The notes under the pieces: model-generated | What the model was told of the DNA's origin: nothing | Seen by the model: the letters and a program-made list of their open reading frames with translations, nothing else | The model's database searches: none | NCBI GenBank assembly: GCA_017481205.1 | Contig: JAFUPN010000021.1 | Coordinates: 19,839 to 83,838, forward strand | DNA length: 64,000 nt | Direction: 5' to 3' | From: Clostridia bacterium | GTDB taxonomy: Bacteria > Bacillota > Clostridia > UMGS1810 | Part shown: piece by piece, positions 26,672 to 35,232 of the stretch | Position numbering within the stretch: the first letter of the stretch is position 1 | Layout of the letters: the number at the start of each line of letters is the position of its first letter | Program-made: the position numbers and the translations under genes

Positions 26672-27721
26672 TCAGAAAATATGTCTTTCCACAAATATTG
26701 CCACTGCACCATATTTGGGCGAACGTCTGCCGAATTTTGAAAATTTGATTTCTACATCGTTACTGCTTTTTGAGATATATCTGTTTTTGATATATCTTTT
26801 TATTTTGTCCGGCGCGTCCTCGCCGAGAAGGGGGATTCTGTGTCCGAGAAAAATCGTGCCCGGGTCAAACAGATTAATCAGCGTTATCACTCCGTGAGCA
26901 AGATATCTGCATTTTTCCTCATGGCTCTCCGGGTCGATATTGTGGGGGATAGATGCATACATCTCAAGGCAGCCGTTGTTTCCGCAGCGGCATTTTGCAC
27001 CGTTTATGTCTATGGAAACATGACCTATTTCGCCTATAGTGCGGCTAAGGTGCCCGCCCATAACAATGCCTGCGCCTATGCCGTTGGTTGCACCCAGGTA
27101 TATGTAGTCGGGGATATCTCCTGCAAAGCCCCAGTATTTTTCGGCAATTGCAGAGGTGTTCATATCGTTCTCCACATACACCGGCAGGTCGTATTCATTT
27201 TGTAAAAATTCCTTTATGCAGTAGTTTTTGATACCAAAAAAGTTCGGCGGGTCAAGGATAATTCCGTTTTCGCTGTCAAGGGGACCTATGGCGGATATAC
27301 CTATGCCCAGCACATTTTTATATTTTTTCAGCAGCTTATCTATGCAGCTGCTGATTTTTTTGTTTATGCTGTCTGTTGTTTCGTCTCTTAGGTAGGTGCG
27401 TGTGTCATCGTATATATTGCCGCTCATGTCTCCTGCAAAAATCTCTGCATAATCTCTGTTGAGGTATACTCCGATTACAGTTTTTGCCGGGTTGATGCAG
27501 AGCATAATGGGGTTTCTGCCCACGTTCTGATTGTCAAATTCGTCACTTTCCAGAATAAGACCGTCGCTTTTAAGCTCATTTACAATATTTGTAACTGTCA
27601 TTTTTGTCAGCCCTGTAAATTTTGCCAGGTCAATTCTGGTAATACATTTGTTTATAATTATTTCCTTGAGTATAAAATTTTTGTTGTTTATTTTAGTGTG
27701 AGTATGATTGCTTGCCTGCAT
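26672..27721 (-). CDS. ROK family transcriptional regulator
   Basis: A 349-residue repressor/sugar kinase-like protein. N-terminal winged helix CITRIDLAKFTGLTKMTVTNIVNELKSDGLI (about residues 30-60), then the ROK sugar-kinase fold with the zinc motif CRCGNNGCLE (about 248-257) preceded by GEIGHVSID. It likely senses a free or phosphorylated sugar and represses nearby sugar genes. It is slightly shorter than typical ROK regulators (about 380-400), missing part of the C-terminus. GGAG lies 9 nt before the ATG. Its promoter contains an inverted repeat suggesting autoregulation. Confidence 0.88.
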   Translation of the reverse strand: MQASNHTHTKINNKNFILKEIIINKCITRIDLAKFTGLTKMTVTNIVNELKSDGLILESDEFDNQNVGRNPIMLCINPAKTVIGVYLNRDYAEIFAGDMSGNIYDDTRTYLRDETTDSINKKISSCIDKLLKKYKNVLGIGISAIGPLDSENGIILDPPNFFGIKNYCIKEFLQNEYDLPVYVENDMNTSAIAEKYWGFAGDIPDYIYLGATNGIGAGIVMGGHLSRTIGEIGHVSIDINGAKCRCGNNGCLEMYASIPHNIDPESHEEKCRYLAHGVITLINLFDPGTIFLGHRIPLLGEDAPDKIKRYIKNRYISKSSNDVEIKFSKFGRRSPKYGAVAIFVERHIF

Positions 27722-27737
27722 CTGTCAGACTCCTTTT

Positions 27738-27781
27738 TTGGTGGTTTTTTTAATTATACCACCAATTTTGTATACTGTCAA
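27738..27781 (-). promoter_or_regulatory. ROK gene promoter with overlapping operator-like inverted repeat
   Basis: On the minus strand: TTGACA (27781-27776), 17-nt spacer, TATAAT (27758-27753). The palindrome TTGGTGG...CCACCAA (arms 27738-27744 and 27759-27765, 14 nt apart) covers the -10 box, well placed for repression by the ROK protein itself. Confidence 0.7.
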
Positions 27782-27819
27782 TTTCGGTCTTTTATATATG
27801 ATTTTGGTCGGATAAATGA

Positions 27820-27848
27820 TTGACATATTATTGTTTATTTGGTAGAAT
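27820..27848 (+). promoter_or_regulatory. Promoter of the MATE gene
   Basis: TTGACA (27820-27825), 17-nt spacer, TAGAAT (27843-27848). It lies 40 bp from the divergent ROK promoter, so the two may be regulated together. Confidence 0.72.
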
Positions 27849-27884
27849 TATTTCAATATATTGTATATTTTTTGGAGTGTAAAT

Positions 27885-29216
27885 ATGAGATTTTCACGTA
27901 AGGATTTAGCAAATATAATTGTTCCGCTTATAATAGAACAGACCCTGGCTGTAACCATAGGTATGGCAGATTCTGTTATGGTATCTTCGGCAGGTGAGGC
28001 AGCTATCTCGGGTGTTTCCCTTGTAGATACGGTAAACCTGTTGTTGGTGTATCTGTTTTCGGCTCTGTCTGCCGGCGGTGCGGTTATTATATCTCAGTTT
28101 GTGGGTAAGGATGATAAGTATCTTGCTCTGAAAGCCGCAAAACAGCTTGTATGGGTAGTATTTCTTACCGCCATGGCAATAACCGTTGTTGCAGTTGCTT
28201 TCCGCAAGCCTTTGCTTAGTCTTATATTCGGCAGTATTGAAAAGGATGTTATGGACAATGCGCTGATATACTTTCTGTTTACTGCCTTGTCTTATCCATT
28301 TCTCGGTGTGTACAATGCCTGTGCTGCCATATTCCGCTCAATGGGCAATTCAAAAACCTCCATGTATTCCTCCGTTGTAATGAATCTTATAAACATCGGT
28401 GGAAATGCAATTCTGATTATGGGATTTGGTATGGGTGCCGCAGGTGCAGCTATTGCAACACTTTTTTCAAGAGTAATCGGTGCAGGTATTATGCTCCTGC
28501 TTTTGCATAACAAAAATAATATTATTTACCTGGAAAAAATGTTTGATTACAAGCCGGACATCGGCATAATAAAAAACGTATGCGCAATCGGCATCCCAAA
28601 CGGTCTTGAAAGCGGTATGTTCCAGTTCGGCAAGGTTCTGACTCAGAGTGTTATATCCACATTTGGCACAGTACAGATTGCCGCAAATGCTGTAGGAAAT
28701 ACCCTTGCTTCTTTTCAGTATACTCCCGGTATCGCCATAGGTCTGGCGATGGTTACAATTGTGGGTCAGTGTGTCGGAGCCGGCGAGAAGAAGCAGGCAA
28801 AGTATTATACCGCCATACTTCTTGGTATTGCTTTTGCAATGCTCTTTGTGGTTTCGGCTGTGCTGTGTATATTTGCAGACCCCATAATAGGCTTTTTCGG
28901 TCTCAGCGCCGAATCGTCTGCAGTTGCAAAACAGCTTATATTCTCCCACAGCTTGTTTGCATGTCTAATGCATCCCTTTGCTTTTGCAATAGCAAATTCC
29001 TTCAGAGCGGCAAGTGATGTAAAATATCCTCTGATTATGTCCACATTTTCCATGTGGGTGTTCAGAGTAGGGTTCAGCTATCTTCTGGGCATATATTTCA
29101 ACCTGGGTGTACTTGGTGTGTGGCTTGCCATGTACTGTGACTGGATTTTCCGCGGAACGCTGAATATAATCCGTTTTGTACGTGGAACCTGGCTTACAAA
29201 ATATAAGTATGAATAG
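27885..29216 (+). CDS. MATE family efflux transporter
   Basis: A 443-residue membrane protein with about twelve hydrophobic segments in two related halves. MATE signs are the N-terminal ITVPLIIEQTLAV-like segment (here IIVPLIIEQTLAVTIGMADSVMVS), GEAAISGVSLVDT and the second-half VQIAANAVGNTLASFQYTPGIAIGLA. It exports cationic compounds or drugs in exchange for Na+ or H+. The start at 27885 is chosen by GGAGTG 7 nt upstream; an in-frame TTG at 27861 has no ribosome site. Confidence 0.93.
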   Translation: MRFSRKDLANIIVPLIIEQTLAVTIGMADSVMVSSAGEAAISGVSLVDTVNLLLVYLFSALSAGGAVIISQFVGKDDKYLALKAAKQLVWVVFLTAMAITVVAVAFRKPLLSLIFGSIEKDVMDNALIYFLFTALSYPFLGVYNACAAIFRSMGNSKTSMYSSVVMNLINIGGNAILIMGFGMGAAGAAIATLFSRVIGAGIMLLLLHNKNNIIYLEKMFDYKPDIGIIKNVCAIGIPNGLESGMFQFGKVLTQSVISTFGTVQIAANAVGNTLASFQYTPGIAIGLAMVTIVGQCVGAGEKKQAKYYTAILLGIAFAMLFVVSAVLCIFADPIIGFFGLSAESSAVAKQLIFSHSLFACLMHPFAFAIANSFRAASDVKYPLIMSTFSMWVFRVGFSYLLGIYFNLGVLGVWLAMYCDWIFRGTLNIIRFVRGTWLTKYKYE

Positions 29217-29235
29217 TTTGCTTCGAATTTTAAAT

Positions 29236-29284
29236 AAACACTCCCGAATCATGATATTTATCTGTTTTCGGGAGTGTTTTTATT
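29236..29284 (+). terminator. Terminator after the MATE gene
   Basis: 13-bp arms AAACACTCCCGAA (29236-29248) and TTCGGGAGTGTTT (29267-29279) followed by TTATTATC. Confidence 0.83.
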
Positions 29285-29294
29285 ATCAAACCAC

Positions 29295-29323
29295 TTGACA
29301 TATCCTTATTAGTTTGGTAAAAT
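29295..29323 (+). promoter_or_regulatory. Promoter of the aldolase-mannosidase operon
   Basis: TTGACA (29295-29300), 17-nt spacer, TAAAAT (29318-29323); leader of about 60 nt before the aldolase ATG. Confidence 0.75.
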
Positions 29324-29387
29324 GAATTTACAAAATATGATAATGGGATTATTATATATATTTATATACGAAAGGATTGAAAAAATC

Positions 29388-30290
29388 ATGTTAGTAACAC
29401 TCAAAGAAATACTTGCAGACGCTGAAGAATATAAATACGGCGTCGGTCTTTTCAACCATCTTGACCTTGAGATGGCAAACGGTATTATCGAAGCGGCAGA
29501 GGAGGAGGGTTCACCCGTTATCCTCGGTGTTGCCGAGGTACATCTGTCAACCATTCCTTTTGAATATGCTGCGGCTATCATGCGTAAATCTGCAGAGCAG
29601 GCAAAGGTTCCCGTATGTCTCCACTTCGACCACGGCACAGACTTTGCAAAGATTGTAAAGGCTATGCAGAGCGGTTTTTCCTCAGTTATGTATGACGGAA
29701 GCGCTCTCCCTTATGAGGAGAACATTGCCAATACCAGAGAAATCAGCAAGGTTGCCCATGCTCTGGGCATCAGTGTTGAGGCTGAGCTGGGTCATGTAGG
29801 CGGTGGAGAAGGCGGTGCCGATGACGGTCACGAGGCTATGTATACCAAGGTTGAGCAAGTAAACGATTTTATAAAGAGAGCAGATATTGACGCCCTGGCT
29901 GTTGCTATAGGTACAGCTCACGGCGAATACAAATTCACTCCAAAGCTTGACCTCGAGCGCCTCGCACAGATATACGAAGTATCCGATAAGCCATTGGTTC
30001 TCCATGGCGGCAGCGGACTTTCCGATGATGATTTCAGAAACACTGTAAAAAATGGTATCCGTAAGGTAAACATCTGCACAGAGCTGTGTAATGCTGCATA
30101 CAATTCCTTTGCTGCATCCAAGGCAAACGGTCTTAACTTTGAAAAGGCTGTTATTGAAGCAAGACAGGCGGTAAAAAATTCTGTAATCAGATATATGCGT
30201 GTGTTCGGCTCTAGCGGCAGATACAAATACACACCCTACAATCCCAACAAGCCGTATGTTTCTGATGAAGATTTGCACTACATATTCTGA
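29388..30290 (+). CDS. Class II ketose-bisphosphate aldolase
   Basis: A 300-residue class II (zinc) aldolase splitting fructose- or tagatose-1,6-bisphosphate or a related ketose phosphate. Visible are the zinc histidines in VCLHFDHGTDF (about residues 78-86) and AIGTAHGEYKF, the VEAELGHVGGGEGGADD loop and the phosphate loops LVLHGGSGLSDDD and VNICTELC. Start at 29388 has AAAGGA upstream; a longer frame from 29322 reads through the promoter's -10 region and is unlikely. Next gene, the alpha-mannosidase, starts 31 nt later, so the operon links sugar release to entry into glycolysis. Confidence 0.91.
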   Translation: MLVTLKEILADAEEYKYGVGLFNHLDLEMANGIIEAAEEEGSPVILGVAEVHLSTIPFEYAAAIMRKSAEQAKVPVCLHFDHGTDFAKIVKAMQSGFSSVMYDGSALPYEENIANTREISKVAHALGISVEAELGHVGGGEGGADDGHEAMYTKVEQVNDFIKRADIDALAVAIGTAHGEYKFTPKLDLERLAQIYEVSDKPLVLHGGSGLSDDDFRNTVKNGIRKVNICTELCNAAYNSFAASKANGLNFEKAVIEARQAVKNSVIRYMRVFGSSGRYKYTPYNPNKPYVSDEDLHYIF

Positions 30291-30321
30291 TTAAATCCGA
30301 TATAAAATAGGAGATATTGTC

Positions 30322-32994
30322 ATGGAAAAGAAAAAAGACATATTTTATTTTTCTTCAACTCACTGGGACAGAGAATGGTACCAGACCTTCCAGGGCTTCC
30401 GTTACAGGCTGGTAAAAGTTATGGACGGTATTCTCGATGCAATGGAAAATCTTGATGATTTTGACGTGTTCCACCTTGACGGACAGACAATTGTTCTTGA
30501 GGACTATGCTGAGATTAAGCCTAAAAATGCAGAAAGACTTATGGAATATATCAATAGCGGACGTATCAAAATAGGTCCCTGGTATGTTATGCCGGATGAA
30601 TTCAATCTTTCTGGCGAGAGCCTTATCCGCAATCTTATGATGGGTCATGAGCTTTCTGAAAAATGGGGAGCAGACAGTGCATGGAAGTTTGGCTATGTGT
30701 GCGATATTTTCGGTCACATTGCTCAGATGCCTCAGATTTTCCAAGGCTTTGATATAGATTATTCCTACCAGTGCCGCGGTTACTATACTGATAGTGAACC
30801 TTATTTTGTATGGCGTGCTCCCGACGGAAGCGAGACTCTCAATATGCGTATGGGCAATACCAACGGCTATGGCGAATTTGCCTGCAGAGTGCTCAACAAG
30901 CCCTTTGGTGAAGAACCGTATACTCTTGATGAACTTAAGGTGCGCATCAAGGAATATATCGAATTTTTGCTTACAACTACGGAATTACCCATATATGTTG
31001 TAAATGACGGTCTCGACCATCATCCGCTTCATACAGATACCGGCAAGTATATTGAGTTTATAAAGGAAGCTGTGCCGGATGCCGAGGTGCATCACTGCGA
31101 CCTTATAGAAGCAGGCAAGCTTCTCGAAAAATACCGCGGTGATATGCATGTTGTTGAGGGTGAACTCAACAAGAGTGCGCAGAATGTTTCTATGCAACTT
31201 ATTACCAATACAATATCAAGCTATTATCCCATAAAGAAAACCAATGACAGATGTCAGAATAAGCTTGAAAAGGTTGCAGAGCCCATGCTGGCATATTCTG
31301 CAATGGCAGGCAGTCCTATGGAAAGGGAATATGTGCGTCTGGCATACAAGTACCTTATTCAGAACCATCCCCATGACTCCATCTGCGGCTGCTCAATCGA
31401 CCAGGTGCACAAGGATATGGAATACCGCTTTGCTCAGACACTGGAAATATGCGGTGAGCTTACCGATGATTATGTATATTCCAATTCACGTCCCTATATG
31501 ATTGGCAGAGACAAGGATACCCACGGAATTCTCACCCTGTTCAATCCTCTTCCTTATGAGGTAAACAAGGTTATTACCGTAAGTCTTAACATGAAGTCAA
31601 ATTATCCTAAGCAGTATGCAGACCCCTTTGGCTATGAAAGCATCAACTGCTTTAAAATCCGTGATTATGAGGGCAATGAAATTCCCTATCAGGTTATAGA
31701 TATCAAGCGCGACCAGGTTCGCAGAATCAAAGACCAGTCCGCAGAAAGGGTGGATGTACATACAGTTACCTTTATGGCGCATATGCCCGCAGGCGGTAGG
31801 TGCGAATACAGAGTAGAGCCCAGTGACCGCCCCTCCAGATATCTTAAGCATCTTGACAGTGGCATTGATTATATGGAAAATGAGAATATCCGCGTTACCT
31901 TCAATCCCAACGGCACAATATGTATACTGGATAAGAAACAGAATAAGGTATACGATAATCAACTTTGCCTTGTGGATGACAATGAGACAGGCGACGGCTG
32001 GTATCACTACACCGCAAAGAACGACAGAAGCGTTATTTCGTCTTTCGGCAATTGCAGAGTTGAAAAAATAGAGAGCGGCTGCTCCAGATGCGTATTCAGA
32101 ATTACAAAGACTCTCAGCCTGCCCGAAAAGGTTGATTTCCTCCCTGCAGGCATGACAAGAAGCAGCAGCTACAAAGACTGCACAGCGGTGTTTGATGTTG
32201 GTCTCAGCGAGGGTGCGGAATATGTGGATGTTAAGCTCACCTTCAGCAACAATGTGTGCGACCACAGACTCCGTCTTGCGGTGCCCACATATACCGAGGG
32301 AGACAAGTATTTTGCAGGTCAGGCATTCTATTGCTGTCAGCGTGATGCTGATATTGATTATACAACTCAGGATTGGTACGAGCCTGAGCTTCATGAAAAG
32401 GCTATGAACGGTATCATAGGCAAGCGCGCCTCCGACGGCAGCGGTCTTGCTTTTGTAAGTGCCGAGGGTCTCCATGAGGGCTCAAGCTATGATGACCGTA
32501 ACAAGACATTGTATGTTACACTTATCCGTAGCTTCAAACGCACTGTTCAGACCAACGGTGAGGTTGGGGGACAGATTCAGGGCGAGCATGTGTATAATTT
32601 CAATTTAGTGCCCCTGTCATCTGATGTTTCCTATGCAGATTTAGTTCGTCAGCAGGATGTTATGGGTGTTGGCGTTATAAGCTCTTATGCGGAGATTGAG
32701 CCTGACAGCCCCACAAATGCACCTGTAAGTAGCTTTAAGCTCTCGGGAGATGATATTCTCCTTTCTGTTATCAAATGCGCTGAGAGAGAGGAAAATGCTT
32801 ATGCGGTAAGAATGTTTAATGCTTCTGACAAGGCTTCAATCGCAATTCTTGAATTTGCAAACAATGTGAGTGAAGCTGTTGAAACAAACATGAACGAGGA
32901 AATTCTCTCGTGTAATAATACAAAGATTGAAGCTAACAAAGTGAGTCTGGAAATTACTCCATGGCATGTATCTACGGTTATGGTAAAATTCTGA
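30322..32994 (+). CDS. Alpha-mannosidase, GH38 family
   Basis: An 890-residue intracellular enzyme (no signal peptide) that removes alpha-linked mannose from oligosaccharides. The zinc-binding and catalytic motifs are STHWDREWYQTFQGFR (about residues 12-27), the nucleophile Asp in YVCDIFGHIAQMPQI (about 135-149) and NHPHDSICGCSIDQVH (about 350-365). The C-terminal beta-rich domains continue to the end (HVYNFNLVPLS). GGAGATATTGTC precedes the ATG. Together with the aldolase and the isomerase-like cupin downstream, it indicates use of mannose-bearing glycans. Confidence 0.94.
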   Translation: MEKKKDIFYFSSTHWDREWYQTFQGFRYRLVKVMDGILDAMENLDDFDVFHLDGQTIVLEDYAEIKPKNAERLMEYINSGRIKIGPWYVMPDEFNLSGESLIRNLMMGHELSEKWGADSAWKFGYVCDIFGHIAQMPQIFQGFDIDYSYQCRGYYTDSEPYFVWRAPDGSETLNMRMGNTNGYGEFACRVLNKPFGEEPYTLDELKVRIKEYIEFLLTTTELPIYVVNDGLDHHPLHTDTGKYIEFIKEAVPDAEVHHCDLIEAGKLLEKYRGDMHVVEGELNKSAQNVSMQLITNTISSYYPIKKTNDRCQNKLEKVAEPMLAYSAMAGSPMEREYVRLAYKYLIQNHPHDSICGCSIDQVHKDMEYRFAQTLEICGELTDDYVYSNSRPYMIGRDKDTHGILTLFNPLPYEVNKVITVSLNMKSNYPKQYADPFGYESINCFKIRDYEGNEIPYQVIDIKRDQVRRIKDQSAERVDVHTVTFMAHMPAGGRCEYRVEPSDRPSRYLKHLDSGIDYMENENIRVTFNPNGTICILDKKQNKVYDNQLCLVDDNETGDGWYHYTAKNDRSVISSFGNCRVEKIESGCSRCVFRITKTLSLPEKVDFLPAGMTRSSSYKDCTAVFDVGLSEGAEYVDVKLTFSNNVCDHRLRLAVPTYTEGDKYFAGQAFYCCQRDADIDYTTQDWYEPELHEKAMNGIIGKRASDGSGLAFVSAEGLHEGSSYDDRNKTLYVTLIRSFKRTVQTNGEVGGQIQGEHVYNFNLVPLSSDVSYADLVRQQDVMGVGVISSYAEIEPDSPTNAPVSSFKLSGDDILLSVIKCAEREENAYAVRMFNASDKASIAILEFANNVSEAVETNMNEEILSCNNTKIEANKVSLEITPWHVSTVMVKF

Positions 32995-33010
32995 GATTAA
33001 TAGTTGTTGC

Positions 33011-33066
33011 TCAAATTCAAAAACACACCGTACATTTTAAATGTCGGTGTGTTTTTCTGAATTTGA
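33011..33066. terminator. Bidirectional terminator
   Basis: Long inverted repeat: TCAAATTCAAAAACACACCG (33011-33030) against CGGTGTGTTTTTCTGAATTTGA (33045-33066), with A- and T-runs on both sides. It serves the mannosidase gene on the plus strand and the convergent AraC gene, whose stop lies in it. Confidence 0.8.
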
Positions 33067-33894
33067 GTTTTTTCTGTATTCTTTTGGCGATATTCCAACA
33101 GAGCTTTTAAAATTTCTCGAAAAATAGTTTGCATCTCCAAGACCTGTTTCTTCTGCTATCTGATACAGCGGCTTTTTTGTTTCTGTTAAAAGTTTTTTTG
33201 CCTCTTCAAGTCTTTTGTTGCGTATATAGTCGGATATTCCTATGTTAAATGCATCTTTTGCCAGATAATATAGTTTGGTTTTTGATATATAAAATACATT
33301 GCACAGTGTCTTTACCGAAAGATCGTCGCTTAAATGAGTGTCAACATAATCCTTTAGCTGATAGCTTAATATATCTGTTTTGTTTTTTATTATTTTGTTT
33401 GTATACAAATAGCAGGCACACATGGACATTATATTCGCCGCTGATTGTATTGCTTCGGTTGTGGTACATTTTACTTTACTGAGCTTTGAGAGCATTTCGT
33501 CGACATTATAGCCGTATTTCAGGCTGATTTCCGTTACTCTTTCACGTGCATATTCAACATCCTTTTTGTCCAGAATCTGTCCCAGCATTATATAACCGAT
33601 AATTACTGAATTTTCACAAATGGGAGCCATAGCTTCTGTCAGGCCTGCATGGCATTTATATATATATACCCCTTTGACTTTGCGGCAGTTTTCAAAACCT
33701 ATATGGTCACATTCGAAGCACTTCTCAGTTACCTCTTTATTTCCTCTCAGTGTTTTGCATAGGCTGCACATATCATCCGGATAGCTGTAAAGCGGTTTTC
33801 TTCCTGCTTCACCATAAAGCACGATTTTGATTTTTGTCGTATTGTAAAAGTCTATTGCCACACTTTCCAGTTCTTTCCTCACAATATCAAGCAC
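33037..33894 (-). CDS. AraC family regulator with PocR sensory domain
   Basis: A 285-residue regulator. Residues 1-150 match the PocR ligand-binding type: cysteine-rich pattern CSLCKTLRGNKEVTEKCFECD, then YIYKCHAGLTEAMAPICEN and IIGYIMLGQIL. The C-terminal 100 residues are an AraC helix-turn-helix pair (LSVKTLCNVFYISKTKLYYLAKDAFN and PLYQIAEETGLGDANYFSRNFKSSVGISPKEY). AAAGGG at 33908-33903 is best spaced for a GTG start at 33894; an ATG at 33900 is too close. It is divergent from the isomerase-glycosidase genes at 34021 and likely activates them. Confidence 0.85.
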   Translation of the reverse strand: MLDIVRKELESVAIDFYNTTKIKIVLYGEAGRKPLYSYPDDMCSLCKTLRGNKEVTEKCFECDHIGFENCRKVKGVYIYKCHAGLTEAMAPICENSVIIGYIMLGQILDKKDVEYARERVTEISLKYGYNVDEMLSKLSKVKCTTTEAIQSAANIMSMCACYLYTNKIIKNKTDILSYQLKDYVDTHLSDDLSVKTLCNVFYISKTKLYYLAKDAFNIGISDYIRNKRLEEAKKLLTETKKPLYQIAEETGLGDANYFSRNFKSSVGISPKEYRKNSNSEKHTDI

Positions 33895-34020
33895 ATACAT
33901 CACCCTTTCAAAAAATGACCCAAAATGCTATTTTTAAGTGTTAAGTACTATTCATTATAAGGTATATTTATGCTAAAATCAAGACATAGTAATAATTTTT
34001 TTGTAAAGGTGGTAATATTT

Positions 34021-35220
34021 GTGTCAATTGCAAGAAAGCTTATGGATGAAAGCAAGGGCGTTCTGAGGCTGGCACCGGCATGGGTTCCCAGAGCCTTTTG
34101 CCGTCCCGGAAAAAGAATCAAGCTTCATCCTGATGATTATTATGTTCTCGGCTTGGAGAGAGGCGGTATAGACGAAAGATGGTTCGCCTCAACCACAGCT
34201 GCCGAAAACGGTCCCGATACCCCTGCAGATGAAGGTCTTTCTTATGTTGTATCAAGAGATGGCAGCGAAAGGATGCTTCTTAAGGATATGATTGATGAGC
34301 TGAGGGGTGAAATTATCGGTGACGGACTCTGGGAAAAATACGGCAAATGGCCTATGTTCTCAAAGTTTTTTGACAATGCCGGTCCTCTGCCGCATCATAT
34401 TCACCACAGAGACGAGCATGCAAAGCTGGTTGGTGCAGACGGAAAGCCCGAGATGTATTTCTTCCCTTCTCAGTGCAATAACCACGGCGGTGAGTTTCCC
34501 TTTACCTTCTTTGGTATCCGTCCCGGCACCGATAAGGAGGATGTAAAGGCTTGTCTTGAAAACTTTGCCAAGGGTGACAATGAGCTTCTTGACCTCTCCC
34601 AGGCATACAAAATAACACTTGATACCGGCTGGGATGTTCCTCCCGGAGTGCTTCATGCTCCTGCAAGCCTGTGTACATACGAGCCTCAGTTTGCCAGTGA
34701 TGTATATGCTATGTATCAGTCTGTGCTTTATGGCGGTCACTGCGTAAGTGAAGACCTTCTCTGGAAAAACTGCCCCGAGGACAAGATAGGTGATTATGAC
34801 TATCTCATGGAAGTTATCGACTGGGATGCAAACGTTGACCCCATGTTTGCTCAGAACCGCTTCATGAAGCCTGTTGTTATTAAATCCGATAAGGCGTATA
34901 CAGAAGAATGGATATGCTATAAGTGCCCCGAGGTAAGCGCAAAGAGACTTACCGTTAACCCCGGCGAGACCGTTGTTATAAAGGACAAGGCTGCATACGG
35001 CTTTATCCTGCTCCAGGGTACAGGTACAATTGAGGATGCACCTCTTGAGACTCCCGCACTTATCCGCTACGGCGAGCTGACCAATGATGAATATTTCGTT
35101 ACCGAAGCAAGGGCAAAAGAAGGCGTAACAATTACCAATACCTCAAAAACAGAGCCTATTGTTATGCTCAAGCACTTTGCATACAATCCCGAGCTTCAGG
35201 AAAGCGGACTTTTGAAATAG
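34021..35220 (+). CDS. Cupin protein resembling class I mannose-6-phosphate isomerase
   Basis: A 399-residue protein starting at GTG 34021 behind AAAGGTGG (9 nt); a TTG-type extension upstream from 33970 has no ribosome site. Likely metal histidines are in PLPHHIHHRDEHAKLV (about residues 121-136) and DVPPGVLHAPASLC (about 216-229), the arrangement of phosphomannose-isomerase-type cupins. The C-terminal cupin half (LTVNPGETVVIKDKAAYGFILLQGTGTI) completes the fold. The reaction may be isomerisation of a mannose-type sugar or sugar phosphate; the exact family is uncertain. Followed after 12 nt by the glycosidase. Confidence 0.72.
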   Translation: MSIARKLMDESKGVLRLAPAWVPRAFCRPGKRIKLHPDDYYVLGLERGGIDERWFASTTAAENGPDTPADEGLSYVVSRDGSERMLLKDMIDELRGEIIGDGLWEKYGKWPMFSKFFDNAGPLPHHIHHRDEHAKLVGADGKPEMYFFPSQCNNHGGEFPFTFFGIRPGTDKEDVKACLENFAKGDNELLDLSQAYKITLDTGWDVPPGVLHAPASLCTYEPQFASDVYAMYQSVLYGGHCVSEDLLWKNCPEDKIGDYDYLMEVIDWDANVDPMFAQNRFMKPVVIKSDKAYTEEWICYKCPEVSAKRLTVNPGETVVIKDKAAYGFILLQGTGTIEDAPLETPALIRYGELTNDEYFVTEARAKEGVTITNTSKTEPIVMLKHFAYNPELQESGLLK

Positions 35221-35232
35221 GAGAGATATATT

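Noticed and set aside
26532..26897. Plus-strand frame across the 26.5 kb repeat and the ROK gene end
   Set aside because: It reads through a palindromic repeat and the antisense of a recognised gene.
31597..32475. 292-codon minus-strand frame inside the GH38 gene
   Set aside because: Opposite-strand shadow of a strongly conserved gene.
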